Positions 11,985 through 22,310 of a stretch of 64,000 bases of DNA are shown here, piece by piece (position 1 is the stretch's first letter; the number at the start of each line of letters is the position of its first letter). The stretch spans positions 54,426,031 to 54,490,030 of the forward strand of contig CM069454.1 in the NCBI GenBank assembly GCA_035610835.1, in the 5' to 3' direction. The notes below the pieces were generated by a model that was given only the letters and a program-made list of their open reading frames with translations, had not been told where the DNA came from and did no database searches. Source of the stretch: Ophiura sarsii (lineage: Eukaryota > Echinodermata > Ophiuroidea > Amphilepidida > Ophiuridae). Position numbers and translations under genes: made by a program.

Positions 11985-12224
11985 CACTTTCCACGCGGCA
12001 GGCAGCTGCAGACGACATTCCAAAATTTCACAAAATGATTCAAAAATTTCATGATTATTTAATTTCATCACCAAATTTGGAATCACCATGAGAAATGCAT
12101 TGAAATAAGTATAAACATGCCTAGTATTGGGTCAGTAATCATTGAGATAGACTTAGAACACTGGGAAAGTTTTCTGAAAGATCTGTTTTGTATAATGTTA
12201 AAACTAATAGCCGCGTGGAAAGTG
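11985..12224. mobile_element. 240 bp TTAA-flanked MITE inside PLE1
   Basis: Perfect inverted termini CACTTTCCACGCGGC / (G)CCGCGTGGAAAGTG, flanked by TTAA at 11981-11984 and 12225-12228. It interrupts the GIY-YIG domain of PLE1 directly after KFGT. The TTAA duplication points to a piggyBac-type transposase in trans (inference). A truncated relative is at 10364-10470. Confidence 0.85.
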
Positions 12225-12699
12225 TTAAGAAACACCAGATGGAACCGCGAATCGATTTGGATTCGGAGGAAAGGCGGCACAGACCAACATAAGCGCGCAC
12301 CTAATGAATGGCGACGAGGGGGGCGTACCAACTCAGTCACTTTACGACTCAGTGATCCAGAGGGCGTAATCATCAACTTCAGATGACGTCATCAGCAAAC
12401 AGTCTAGAACACTTCTAGCTCTGGATCAAACACAATCCACTGAGGAAGACAACAGATCAGTTGTCGAAACCCGTATAGAAATAATTAAGTTTCCTATTTG
12501 GATTTTCTTACGAAAATGTTATCAATGTTCTTCTGATGAAACTTTTCCATGACTAGGGATTCCTACAAATTGAGTTTCATTCTAAAGATGAACACATCGC
12601 CCTGTAATTGATAATACAACATGAATATATCAAGAAGAATGCGAAAAATTGGCAATTTGAAACATTTCTAGAGAAGTTTATTTATCTATTCTGGATATG

Positions 12700-13383
12700 T
12701 TATTTCGTAACGGTCCGCACCTCCTGTGAAATATTCGAAATTGCCGTACTGCTGTTCATGTTTGTTGTAGCCTTCGATGAGGGCGCCCTACCACAACAAA
12801 AGATGACACGAAGAAACTGCACGTAACCATCTCTGAAATTTGGATTGGTCAATGCGTATATGATACTATTGGTGCTGGAGCTAAGATGGGCGATCAAAAT
12901 GGAGAATAGGTAGAACTCACGCGGCCAGTTGAAATCGAAATCGAATAGCACCACCATCGAGTATGGGGTGCACAGGATGCCGAAAACCACCCAGATAGTG
13001 AGAATGGACTTGAGCAGACGCAGATCAGTGGTTTTTATCCTGGTTCCAGCTGGCATATCGGCTTTATTCTGGACGTTTTTGAGCTCCTTTTTGATGGCTC
13101 GTGAAAACATAAGAATGCGAAGGTACGCGTAGGTCAGGGCAGAAAATGGCAAAACGAAAAGAAAAACCGCATAAAAAAGACTGTAAGAGTAATCGGCGTC
13201 AATCTCATACGTGCACAAGAGGGCTTTGTCGTCAAAAGCATGTCCTCCCCAGCCAAAGAAGTTTGGCAAATCAATCAGGGTGCAGAGTACCCACAGCCCA
13301 ACGATCATGAACGGGAGAGTACGTTTGTTATAGATACTCGGATAGATGAGTCGATGGCATATGCAGACATAGCGATTGCACGG
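12700..13383 (-). CDS. Melatonin-receptor-like GPCR, exon 4 (TM4-TM7, C-terminus)
   Basis: 228 codons ending at TAA (12700). It starts PCNRYVCICHRLIYPSIYNK, the cytoplasmic end of TM3 with NRY in place of DRY and the ICH motif of melatonin receptors. TM4 MIVGLWVLCTLIDLP, an extracellular loop with GWGG and one Cys, TM5 AVFLFVLPFSALTYAYLRI, TM6 ILTIWVVFGILCTPYSMVVL and TM7 SSSTNSIIYALTNPNFRDGY follow. TM7 has NSIIY, not NPxxY, as in melatonin receptors (NAIIY). CC at the end of helix 8 could be palmitoylated. The putative acceptor is GTCAAACAG/CCGTGC. The join to exon 3 is not clean (see findings). An orphan receptor of the related GPR84/moody group is the main alternative. Confidence 0.85.
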   Translation of the reverse strand, partial: PCNRYVCICHRLIYPSIYNKRTLPFMIVGLWVLCTLIDLPNFFGWGGHAFDDKALLCTYEIDADYSYSLFYAVFLFVLPFSALTYAYLRILMFSRAIKKELKNVQNKADMPAGTRIKTTDLRLLKSILTIWVVFGILCTPYSMVVLFDFDFNWPREFYLFSILIAHLSSSTNSIIYALTNPNFRDGYVQFLRVIFCCGRAPSSKATTNMNSSTAISNISQEVRTVTK

Positions 13384-13491
13384 CTGTTTGACAGTCCGAT
13401 TTATTATGACGTCATCTTAACGTTTCTCAATACTTTCGATAGTTCGATTATCACGCAAACCAGTTGAGTGCATGTACTATGTACGCGTCCT

Positions 13492-13963
13492 ATATCTCAA
13501 CGTGCAATTATGCGCAAGCCGCAAATCTAAGCACCATTTACACTTATTTTTTTCTCGTTTGGCCTCTCTCTAGAGTCTCTTATTTAACGTTGGACCAGCG
13601 GGAAATCTTATGATTCATACACTAAATACAACAATTTCTTGTGCATAAGATGCTATCATTTTCGTATCCGGGCCTCCAATATTTGGTTTGTATGTTAACA
13701 TTATTTTGGTAACATCGTTTTCAAGTTTGCTTACGAAACAGCAGTTCCCTATATCTCAACGTGCAATCATGCGGAGCTCCGCAAATCTAAGTACCATTTA
13801 CACTGATTTTTGTCTCGTTTGGCCTCTCTCTAGAGTCTCTTATTTAACGTTGGACCAGCGGGAAATCTTATTATTTATACACTAAATACAAAAATTTCTT
13901 GTGCATAAGATGCTTGCATTTTCGTATCCGGGCCTCCAATATTTGGTTTGTAATTTCACATTT
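13492..13963. repeat. Two direct copies of a 210 bp unit
   Basis: Copies at 13492-13703 and 13750-13963 share TATCTCAACGTGCAAT, GTTTGGCCTCTCTCTAGAG, TTAACGTTGGACCAGCGGGA and CGTATCCGGGCCTCCAATA at about 90 percent identity by eye. They adjoin the 180 bp satellite but are not part of it. Confidence 0.8.
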
Positions 13964-14059
13964 TACTGCTCACACCGTGTGTTTCTTTTAGTATTCGTCA
14001 TTTGGATTCTCAAAATGGATGCCAGTAACACACAGGCAGCAGGTATAGGACTAGTAAAA

Positions 14060-16764
14060 AAATGTGCCCTCCGATTTGCTTTTTTGTATATTATATCACA
14101 TTTTGAGTTACGTATAATGTTTTTTTATCGAACTGGTCAATCTGCGACATATTTGGCGGAATAACTTACGTTCGCGTTGAAACCTCAACCAAAAAAGTCT
14201 TTTTTAGAGCGCGCAAGGCTAAAAAAGCTGAATATCCTAATATGTGCCCCACGATTTGCTTTTTGGGATATTATATCACATTTTGAGTTACGTATAATGT
14301 TTTTTTATCGAACTGGTCAATCTGCGACATATTTGGCGGAATAACTTACGTTCTCGTTGAAACCGCAACCAAAAAAGTCTTTTTTAGAGCGCGCAAGGCT
14401 AAAAAAGCTGAATATCCTAATATGTGCCCCACGATTTGCTTTTTGGGATATTATATCACATTTTGAGTTACGTATAATGTTTTGTTATCGAACTGGTCAA
14501 GCTGCGACATATTTGGCGGAATAACTTACGTTCGCGTTGAAACCGCAACCAAAAAAGTCTTTTTTAGAGCGCGCAAGGCTAAAAAAGCTGAATATCCTAA
14601 TATGTGCCCCACGATTTGCTTTTTGGGATATTATATCACATTTTGAGTTACGTATAATGTTTTTTTATCGAACTGGTCAATCTGCGACATATTTGGCGGA
14701 ATAACTTACGTTCGCGTTGAAACCGCAACCAAAAAAGTCTTTTTTAGAGCGCGCAAGGCTAAAAAAGCTGAATATCCTAATATGTGCCCCACGATTTGCT
14801 TTTTGGGATATTATATCACATTTTGAGTTACGTATAATGTTTTTTTATCGAACTGGTCAAGCTGCGACATATTTGGCGGAATAACTTACGTTCGCGTTGA
14901 AACCGCAACCAAAAAAGTCTTTTTTAGAGCGCGCAAGGCTAAAAAAGCTGAATATCCTAATATGTGCCCCACGATTTGCTTTTTGGGATATTATATCACA
15001 TTTTGAGTTACGTATAGTGTTTTTTTATCGAACTGGTCAATCTGCGACATATTTGGCGGAATAACTTACGTTCGCGTTGAAACCGCAACCAAAAAAGTCT
15101 TTTTTAGAGCGCGCAAGGCTAAAAAAGCTGAATATCCTAATATGTGCCCCACGATTTGCTTTTTGGGATATTATATCACATTTTGAGTTACGTATAATGT
15201 TTTTTTATCGAACTGGTCAATCTGCGACATATTTGGCGGAATAACTTACGTTCGCGTTGAAACCGCAACCAAAAAAGTCTTTTTTAGAGCGCGCAAGGCT
15301 AAAAAAGCTGAATATCCTAATATGTGCCCCACGATTTGCTTTTTGGGATATTATATCACATTTTGAGTTACGTATAATGTTTTTTTATCGAACTGGTCAA
15401 TCTGCGACATATTTGGCGGAATAACTTACGTTCGCGTTGAAACCGCAACCAAAAAAGTCTTTTTTAGAGCGCGCAAGGCTAAAAAAGCTGAATATCCTAA
15501 TATGTGCCCCACGATTTGCTTTTTGGGATATTATATCACATTTTGAGTTACGTATAGTGTTTTTTTATCGAACTGGTCAATCTGCGACATATTTGGCGGA
15601 ATAACTTACGTTCGCGTTGAAACCGCAACCAAAAAAGTCTTTTTTAGAGCGCGCAAGGCTAAAAAAGCTGAATATCCTAATATGTGCCCCACGATTTGCT
15701 TTTTGGGATATTATATCACATTTTGAGTTACGTATAGTGTTTTTTTATCGAACTGGTCAATCTGCGACATATTTGGCGGAATAACTTACGTTCGCGTTGA
15801 AACCGCAACCAAAAAAGTCTTTTTTAGAGCGCGCAAGGCTAAAAAAAGCTGAATATCCTAATATGTGCCCCATGATTTGCTTTTTGGGATATTATATCAC
15901 ATTTTGAGTTACGTATAATGTTTTTTTATCGAACTGGTCTATCTGCGACATATTTGGCGGAATAACTTACGTTCGCGTTGAAACCGCAACCAAAAAAGTC
16001 TTTTTTAGAGCGCGCAAGGCTAAAAAAGCTGAATATCCTAATATGTGCCCCACGATCTGCTTTTTGGGATATTATATCACATTTTGAGTTACGTATAATG
16101 TTTTTTTATCGAACTGGTCTATCTGCGACATATTTGGCGGAATAACTTACGTTCGCGTTGAAACCGCAACCAAAAAAGTCTTTTTTAGAGCGCGCAAGGC
16201 TAAAAAAGCTGAATATCCTAATATGTGCCCCACGATTTGCTTTTTGGGATATTATATCACATTTTGAGTTACGTATAATGTTTTTTTATCGAACTGGTCA
16301 ATCTGCGACATATTTGGCGGAATAACTTACGTTCGCGTTGAAACCGCAACCAAAAAAGTCTTTTTTAGAGCGCGCAAGGCTAAAAAAGCTGAATATCCTA
16401 ATATGTGCCCCACGATCTGCTTTTTGGGATATTATATCACATTTTGAGTTACGTATAATGTTTTTTTTATCGAACTGGTCAATCTGCGACATATTTGGCG
16501 GAATAACTTACGTTCGCGTTGAAACCGCAACCAAAAAAGTCTTTTTTAGAGCGCGCAAGGCTAAAAAAGCTGAATATCCTAATATGTGCCCCACGATTTG
16601 CTTTTTGGGATATTATATCACATTTTGAGTTACGTATAGTGTTTTTTTATCGAACTGGTCAATCTGCGACATATTTGGCGGAATAACTTACGTTCGCGTT
16701 GAAACCGCAACCAAAAAAGTCTTTTTTAGAGCGCGCAAGGCTAAAAAAGCTGAATATCCTAATA
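14060..16764. repeat. 180 bp satellite array, 15 copies, inside a GPCR intron
   Basis: Fifteen head-to-tail copies with a period of exactly 180 bp, apart from single-base indels near 15846 and 16470. Each unit contains GCGACATATTTGGCGGAATA, TTACGTTCGCGTTGAAACCG and AGAGCGCGCAAGGCT. Copies differ by only a few substitutions (AATGT/AGTGT, GCCCCACGATTTGC/ATCTGC); the first copy is the most diverged, as usual at array edges. Every frame has a stop in each unit, so despite a length divisible by three it is not a protein repeat. It lies between exons 3 and 4 of the minus-strand GPCR. Confidence 0.97.
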
Positions 16765-17055
16765 AAATCGGGCTTGTATGAATGGCCACCGTCAGAAATA
16801 AATAGCTGAACAAAGTAAATGAACAAAGCACGTGATTAAAATGGATCTAGCAGTGATAAAATGTATTTAAAAGCCCCCCGTCCTAACTGGTGCATATCCC
16901 TTTGTTCTATAATCCTTGGTTACGGAGCTGAGCAGCACGGTTAGATTTACCTAGTTTTACCCGATAATCGATAATTGATAATCAATCTGTGCTGCTTCTG
17001 TTTTGAAGATGCGATTATAAATCGGACAATTTACACGCGATCAAACAGCCGCACG

Positions 17056-17162
17056 GTGATTGATCGCGATGGCTGTGATGCTCCACACGGAACAACAGCA
17101 CGAGATGATACACATGCTACCCAGCATTTCACATAAAATTGGTTTGTCGTAAAAGAAAACAC
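17056..17162 (-). CDS. Melatonin-receptor-like GPCR, exon 3 (TM3)
   Basis: Begins after acceptor CTATTTATAG. Two bases complete the Gly codon opened in exon 2, then VFFYDKPILCEMLGSMCIIS and CCCSVWSITAIAIN. This is extracellular loop 1 plus TM3 with the conserved Cys that pairs to loop 2 and the SIxxITxIAIN pattern immediately before the (D/N)RY motif of melatonin receptors. It was found by conceptual splicing, being too short to stand out as an open frame. After AIAIN the genomic sequence reads HRAAV and then a stop. No good GT donor stands at the expected position; a weak GTGCGG at 17054 is nearest. Confidence 0.8.
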
Positions 17163-17317
17163 CTATAAATAGAAATGTATACAAAGAAAAGAATTTTATT
17201 CGATGTCAAATCAGCTGTGATATTGATTGGTCTGGTGCGAAATCATCAGCTGCGAGATTTGCGTTTGGATACTAAATGAAAGTTTCTTTTTCTACTCAAA
17301 ATAGTCTCGTTACTCAC

Positions 17318-17476
17318 CTTTAGTCAAGAGACCAATGACGTTGAACATATTGGCAAATAATGCAATACATAGGTCCGCCACTGCCAGGTTAATGATGAAG
17401 GCGTTGCTGAGGACCCTTAGTTTCTTGTGTGTTAAAACGGCACCTATCACCATCATGTTACCGAAAATGCCTGTAA
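17318..17476 (-). CDS. Melatonin-receptor-like GPCR, exon 2 (TM1 end to TM2)
   Basis: 159 nt between acceptor TTATTTCAG and donor AAAG/GTGAGT, phase 1 on both sides. Encodes TGIFGNMMVIGAVLTHKKLR and VLSNAFIINLAVADLCIALF, then ANMFNVIGLLTKG. It contains the TM1 GN motif, the intracellular KKLR loop and the TM2 LAVADL motif, all standard class A residues. The intron after LLTKG lies where vertebrate MTNR1A has its intron (end of TM2); this is from recall and not aligned here. Confidence 0.9.
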
Positions 17477-18139
17477 CTGAAATAACAAAATAGATAGACC
17501 TTAACACTATACAAAAGGCATGGTCATTTATTAAAAAAACTCTTTGTGTAACATCCGCTCTTCAGATGTTATAATGAAACAAAAGACGAACGGGGTAAGG
17601 CATGTCCGTACCGGATGACAATATGCTGCGCCTGGTGCAAACACAGTACCGTTTTATACCTTGCTGCTTCCAACAGTGTGTAGTGTACAATGCAAGGAAG
17701 CCCACTAAAAATAATGTATCTCACAGAGTCTTGGCATATAATACTGCCCTAAATTTCTGTTTTCTCACCAACATCTCTCGACATAAAGTCCCTGTACTTT
17801 ATAAATAATTGTTTTGGGGTTCACTTTCACTTGGAATTGATTGAATCGCAATATGATTGGTCAATGCTAACAATAATGTCTCCCCCACCCCCACCCTACC
17901 CCCAATTTCCAAATAATAATGATATCAATGCAAATTGCTCGATCCCGATGAGTGCGGAAGTTTTAAAATGAGCAGTCCCAGCTGCAGACAAGATGAAAAA
18001 AACGTCTTTGCTGTCGATACTGAGTATTTTTAATGGCTTGATTTGATAGTTAGCCTGGGCAAGGCATCTGGATCTGGATCTGAATGAATTATACTCGATA
18101 AAACGGTGAATCCGCATCAACATCAGAGTTTGTGACATA

Positions 18140-19263
18140 CCGGGTGTCCCTAAAAATTAAAAAAAATTGTGCACATGTTTGCGCAATTTGTTGACCATGA
18201 AGTCCTGAAGTTTGGTGTAATATGTTTATACACACGAAAAGGAAAAACACTCAGCTTTCAGATGCCGTTTATTTGATCTGATTTGGATTTGTCAATCCTG
18301 AGATATGGACAATTAACTAGAGCTATCCAGAATCGATGTTGTGCCACTTTACAGTTTCAAAGGTTTACTCCTAAGATACAACTTCCACTTGAACGATTGC
18401 CCTTCACCAGTGTTATGCGAAATAACATTTTGTATTGAGATTGAATAGGTTTAGATAGTAGAATGAGTGCCTGTATCCAAGCAGAACTGAATATAAAGAT
18501 GTTTGTTACATGATTCGAACCCGTGAGTCCTTTTGACGAGGTTTCACAAAATGTTTATTGGGCCTACATTTTCAAAACAAGACAGACATCCATATGGCTG
18601 GGTGCGGCCTTAATTTTCAATAGACATGATAGAAGAGGGTGTTCATGGTCTTAAAATATCACGAAACGCGAAGTCCAGCAGAAGAGTCACCAGAGAGTTT
18701 GCCATTCATTTTTTAAACACTCACGTACCATCTAGGAATACACCTATATAAAAAGGAGTATTGGAAATGCTTGGTAGATGGTATGGTTCAAGCACCAATA
18801 TGAATAAAGAACATTCTGGAAGACTAAGATATGAAGAGTGGCAGGACACACATTGATAACGTGCGGCGCCAGTGCACTTCGGAGTGATCCCAGAATAACT
18901 GCTCGTAGAAATCCCTTACCACATATTCCAAGGACATCATTTTTATTCCTCAGCCTCTTTTAAACAATTCTGCCCACCTCAATGTTTCAAGACGATTGAT
19001 GCCCATGGATAGACCAATGTTAGTATCGTTTTGACGCACATAATCATTTATTCTGTAAAAGTGGCACAACGTCGATTTTGGGTAGCTTTGATAAACTGGG
19101 TATGTATATCTCAGGATTGACAAATCCAAATCAGATAAAATAAACGGGATCTGAAAGCTGAGTGTTTTTCCTTTCCGTGTGTATAAACATATTACACCAA
19201 ACGTTAGGACTTCATGGTCAACAATTTGCGCAAACATGTGCACAATTTGTTAGGGACACCCTG
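18140..19263. mobile_element. Mariner-like element with ~220 bp TIRs
   Basis: 1124 bp element flanked by TA (18138-18139, 19264-19265). The first and last ~220 bp are inverted copies: CMGGGTGTCCCTAA, GTGCACATGTTTGCGCAA, GTTGACCATGAAGTCCT, GTAATATGTTTATACACACG, and TTGTGCCACTTTACAG in relaxed form. The core between about 18370 and 19040 has no intact ORF. A TA duplication with GGGTGTCCC termini fits Tc1/mariner-type elements; the family is inference. It lies in intron 1 of the GPCR. Confidence 0.82.
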
Positions 19264-19625
19264 TAATTATGGCTAAAATGGTTTTGTTAAGAACATGTGG
19301 TAAATCGTATCAAATCTTGGTGGTCCATGTGAAGAAACTGAATTCTTAGGTTTTAGTCTTCGTAACTGATTTGCTGATAGGTTAGGTTATGAGTGCTTTT
19401 TAACTGTCTAAGTTGGTTTGGTGAGATGATTTTGCCACATACTCACGGAAAATATGACATGGATATGGATCTGATGACACTGTGTTCAACAGCAAACACA
19501 ATGCCGGCCACATGAGTACTTTCATAATCATATAAATTGAGATCAAAATATGCACGCACCGTTTGGCCTTGTGAATGCTATCAGCAGTAGATAGCAAGTG
19601 AATGTATATTGCTAGAAGTACACAA

Positions 19626-19830
19626 CCCACGGTTATATGAATCGCGATCAATTTTGGTGGTTACCGTGGTCTAAACCCGTCATTGATTCATTCCGACAGG
19701 CAATGGTCAGACGACATGATGGTAGAAATTACCTTATAATGATATTTGGAGATATTAAAACAGTTTTGGTTAAATTGTACCATTAAATAAGACATTTTGT
19801 TTGCGATATGGGGACCTGGGGTGATATCCA
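19626..19830. repeat. Inverted partner of 22375-22570
   Basis: This 200 bp (TTTTGGTGGTTACCGTGGTC, AATGGTCAGACGACATGATG, TTAAAACAGTTTTGGTTAAAT) is the reverse complement, with substitutions, of 22375-22570. The two arms enclose 2.5 kb made of several other elements. A small open frame at 19400-19651 (minus) has no recognisable domain. Confidence 0.75.
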
Positions 19831-19970
19831 AATTCAACGGTAAAATATGATAGTAGTAAATTAGCATGTAAATTTACCGGTAATTTACCTGACCTACAAC
19901 GCACCTAGGACCACCGAAGGACAGACCAAACCTACAATCGCTGTTGGGGATGTAAACTCCATTTAACGTA

Positions 19971-20339
19971 CACTGCTAAAATGTTGAGTAAAACGTTTAC
20001 TCAACGTTGACTAACTATGCAACAGTTCAACAGTTGAGTAAACAATGCCCAATATATTCAACAGTTGAGTAAAAATGCCCAATATATTCAACAGTTGAGT
20101 AAAAATGCCCAATATGTTCAACAGTTGAGTATAAATGCCCAATATGTTCAACAGTTGAGTAAAAATGCCCAATATGTTCAATAGTTGAGTAAAAATGCCC
20201 AACATTTTACTCAACTGTTGAACGTATTGGGCATTTCTCCTCAACTGTTGAACATATTGGGCATTGTTTATTCAACTGTTGAACTGTTGTATAGTTACTC
20301 AACGTTGAGTAAACGTTGTACTCAACATTCTTAGCAGTG
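19971..20339. mobile_element. Foldback MITE with 30 bp internal tandem repeat
   Basis: Termini CACTGCTAAAATGTTGAGTA and its complement (ACTCAACATTCTTAGCAGTG). Inside, the unit TTCAACAGTTGAGTAAAAAT plus GCCCAATATG is repeated about five times and then in reverse orientation twice. Its CACTGC/GCAGTG ends are shared with the elements at 6413, 28691 and 30163, so these may be one superfamily with interchangeable interiors. Confidence 0.82.
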
Positions 20340-20934
20340 CTTGAGTTCCCAAATCCACCGATTCAGTATTATGAAAATACTGACAGAGGCATTCTTGATT
20401 TTTAAAGCATAATTTCTCTTCTAACAAAATTATAGATAGGAAATTGTTCCTTTCCTTTCCTCCTCCCCATCTCTCTCCTCAACCATCACGGTAACTGTTT
20501 AAGAAAGGGGGAGAGAGAGGGGAGAGAGAATAAAAAGGAAAGAAAACAGGGGGAAAAACAAAGATCTGTGAATATCATACAAATGGTTTCCATGGTGATA
20601 TTACAGAATAGTATGATAATATGCAGCCTGCCACTGAATTTAAACTTCGACATGCGATAAAAGCTGTACATCATAAAGTGATTACCTGATTTTATATCAT
20701 CTCATTAAAACTTGTTTGTAATGGTTTGGATACTATTCTTGCGCAAGACACCGGACCAGGTGCCATCTCGCAGTCTAACGTACTTTTAATGGCATGATTT
20801 TACCATATCTGTTTTTAATATCTGCGAAAGTCATTAACACAACGACCGTTATAAAACTTTGGCAGACGCTAAAAGCTGCATTATCATTAAGTGATTACCT
20901 GTTATTTGATATCATCTCATTAAAACCCTTTTAA

Positions 20935-21309
20935 AGGCATATTATGTGATATTTTCCAGAGAGCGCCCTCTATTCATTATTTTTTTTAGAAAGTATGATT
21001 TTCTTGCAGATTTACATTTCTGATCATAAATCATACATACATTCCAAGTTACAGAGCGATACGATTCCTAATTACCTCAAAATCATGGTTTTAGAGTGAA
21101 TTTAGAGTGAAAATAATAAACTGTCGGATTATCCGACAGTTTATTTTCACTCTAAAATCATGATTTTGAAGTAATTAAGAATCGTACCGCCCTGTAACTT
21201 CGAATGTATGTACGATTTATGATCAGAAATGTAAATCTGCAAGAAAATCTTCTTTCAATTTTTTTTTCGATGTTGAGGGTGTTCCCTGGAAAGATCACAT
21301 AATATACCT
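20935..21309. mobile_element. TTAA-flanked MITE, copy B
   Basis: 375 bp between TTAA at 20931-20934 and 21310-21313, same family as 6815-7190. The centre is a hairpin CTGTCGGA-TTA-TCCGACAG inside longer arms (AGAGTGAAAATAATAAA). The paralogous unit at 22355 reads CTCTTTTAAACTTG with a single TTAA, the uninterrupted site, which demonstrates insertion with TTAA duplication. Confidence 0.9.
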
Positions 21310-21456
21310 TTAAATTTATTTGTAATAGTTTGGATATTACCAGGTCCCATCTCTCAGACGAACCTTGTATTAATGACGTGATTTAACCAAAACTGTCATT
21401 ATCACAACGACCGCTTTAAATCATCGACGGGCGATAAAAGCTGAATATTATCATTA

Positions 21457-21746
21457 GGGACGCACCATTAGATTTTCAGGGTGGGTAGGAAGTGTTCGGA
21501 AGAAGAAAAAATTCCCCCTCTATGCAGGCCACAAAAAAAAATCACCCCCTGATGAGTAAAAAAAAAAGAAGAAAAAAATTCTACCCCCACCCAACTCAAT
21601 ATGAATGGATACATTAAAAAAAAAAATTCGCCCCCTCCGGCGGCGCAAAAAAAAAATTCACCCCTTGCGGCGGCCCAAAAAAAAAAATTCTCCCCCGAAC
21701 CCAACTTCCTACCCCCCCCCCCCCTGAAAATCAAATGGTGCGTCCC
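21457..21746. mobile_element. PIF/Harbinger-like MITE, 290 bp
   Basis: TIR GGGACGCACCATTAGATTTT / AAAATCAAATGGTGCGTCCC, flanked by TTA on both sides (21454-21456, 21747-21749). A 3 bp TWA duplication and GGG termini are the PIF/Harbinger pattern (established); assignment is inference. The interior is A- and C-rich; the minus-strand open frame across it is low-complexity and not a gene. Confidence 0.82.
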
Positions 21747-21752
21747 TTAGGC

Positions 21753-22310
21753 TCGTGAAAGTCAATTGCGAGTTTCCCGTTACTTTTTTTTTCTCTTCAA
21801 AGTGATGAGGCGACTTTTTCATTATTCATTATTCATTATTTGATCAGATTTCATTATTGATATGTGAATGCATGTTTGATCAACCCATATTGATACGGTG
21901 CTCATTTAAATAATATAAAAACATGTTTTTAAGGTGCATATGCACATGGGTGTATGATTTACAATTAAGTTCTCTAGTTAAATGATCAAAATCAAAATTA
22001 TCAGAACAAACACATTTTTACACAAGTTATCTCTTTATTTAAAATATTTGCACATTGCACATCACTCAGATGAACTTTTAACCAGGTATAGGTTTACGAT
22101 TATAAAAGCCTTGCTTCGAGCCTAGTTCTCAGAATTCATATTTTAAGAAAGTGAAAAATGTGTTCAAATTGATAAAACTGGCAACAATTGTGTTTAAAAA
22201 TAAATAATGAATTTTTTGGGAAATCTTTTAATTTTGATGCGGGTGAAAAAAAGTGATGCGGGCGGGTAATAACGGGAAACTCGATATCGACTTTCATGCG
22301 CCTTTTTTCA
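21753..22310. mobile_element. Foldback element, GAAAGTCAATTGCGAGTTTC termini
   Basis: Left GAAAGTCAATTGCGAGTTTC with CCGTTAC and right GTAATAACGGG with AAACTCGATATCGACTTTC are inverted. About 555 bp, AT-rich, no ORF of note. Adjacent to the Harbinger-like MITE, with only a few bases between. Confidence 0.65.

Larger units (their letters stand above)
10875..12516. mobile_element. Penelope-like element PLE1 with inverted termini
   Basis: A Penelope-like retroelement whose ends are inverted copies of each other. Left arm 10875-11150 and right arm about 12237-12516 share, in opposite orientation, ESIWIRRKGG coding sequence, ATGGCGACGAGG, GATGACGTCATC, a GACAAC/GTTGTC stem and CGAAACCCGTAT. Inverted or tandem terminal duplications (pLTRs) and heavy 5' truncation are typical of Penelope elements (established). 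The body holds RT and the start of a GIY-YIG nuclease. The nuclease is interrupted by a TTAA MITE, and the segment between it and the C-terminal IWIRR block is missing, so the copy is dead. Confidence 0.82.

Noticed and set aside
12117..12386. Plus-strand ORF ending in ESIWIRRKGG as a gene
   Set aside because: It is the C-terminal block of PLE1 fused by chance with the inserted MITE.
14060..16764. Satellite unit of 180 bp as a 60-residue protein repeat
   Set aside because: The period is a multiple of three, but every frame on both strands meets a stop within each unit, and single-base indels occur without effect on spacing.
14060..16764. CENP-B-box-like TTCGCGTTGAAACCG in the satellite
   Set aside because: It needs an extra base and misses the CGGG core; not a credible match.
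14060..16764. CRISPR-like array
   Set aside because: The repeats are contiguous 180 bp units without unique spacers, in a metazoan intron.
21468..21734. Minus-strand open frame rich in Phe and Gly
   Set aside because: It lies entirely inside a Harbinger-like MITE and translates A/C homopolymers.
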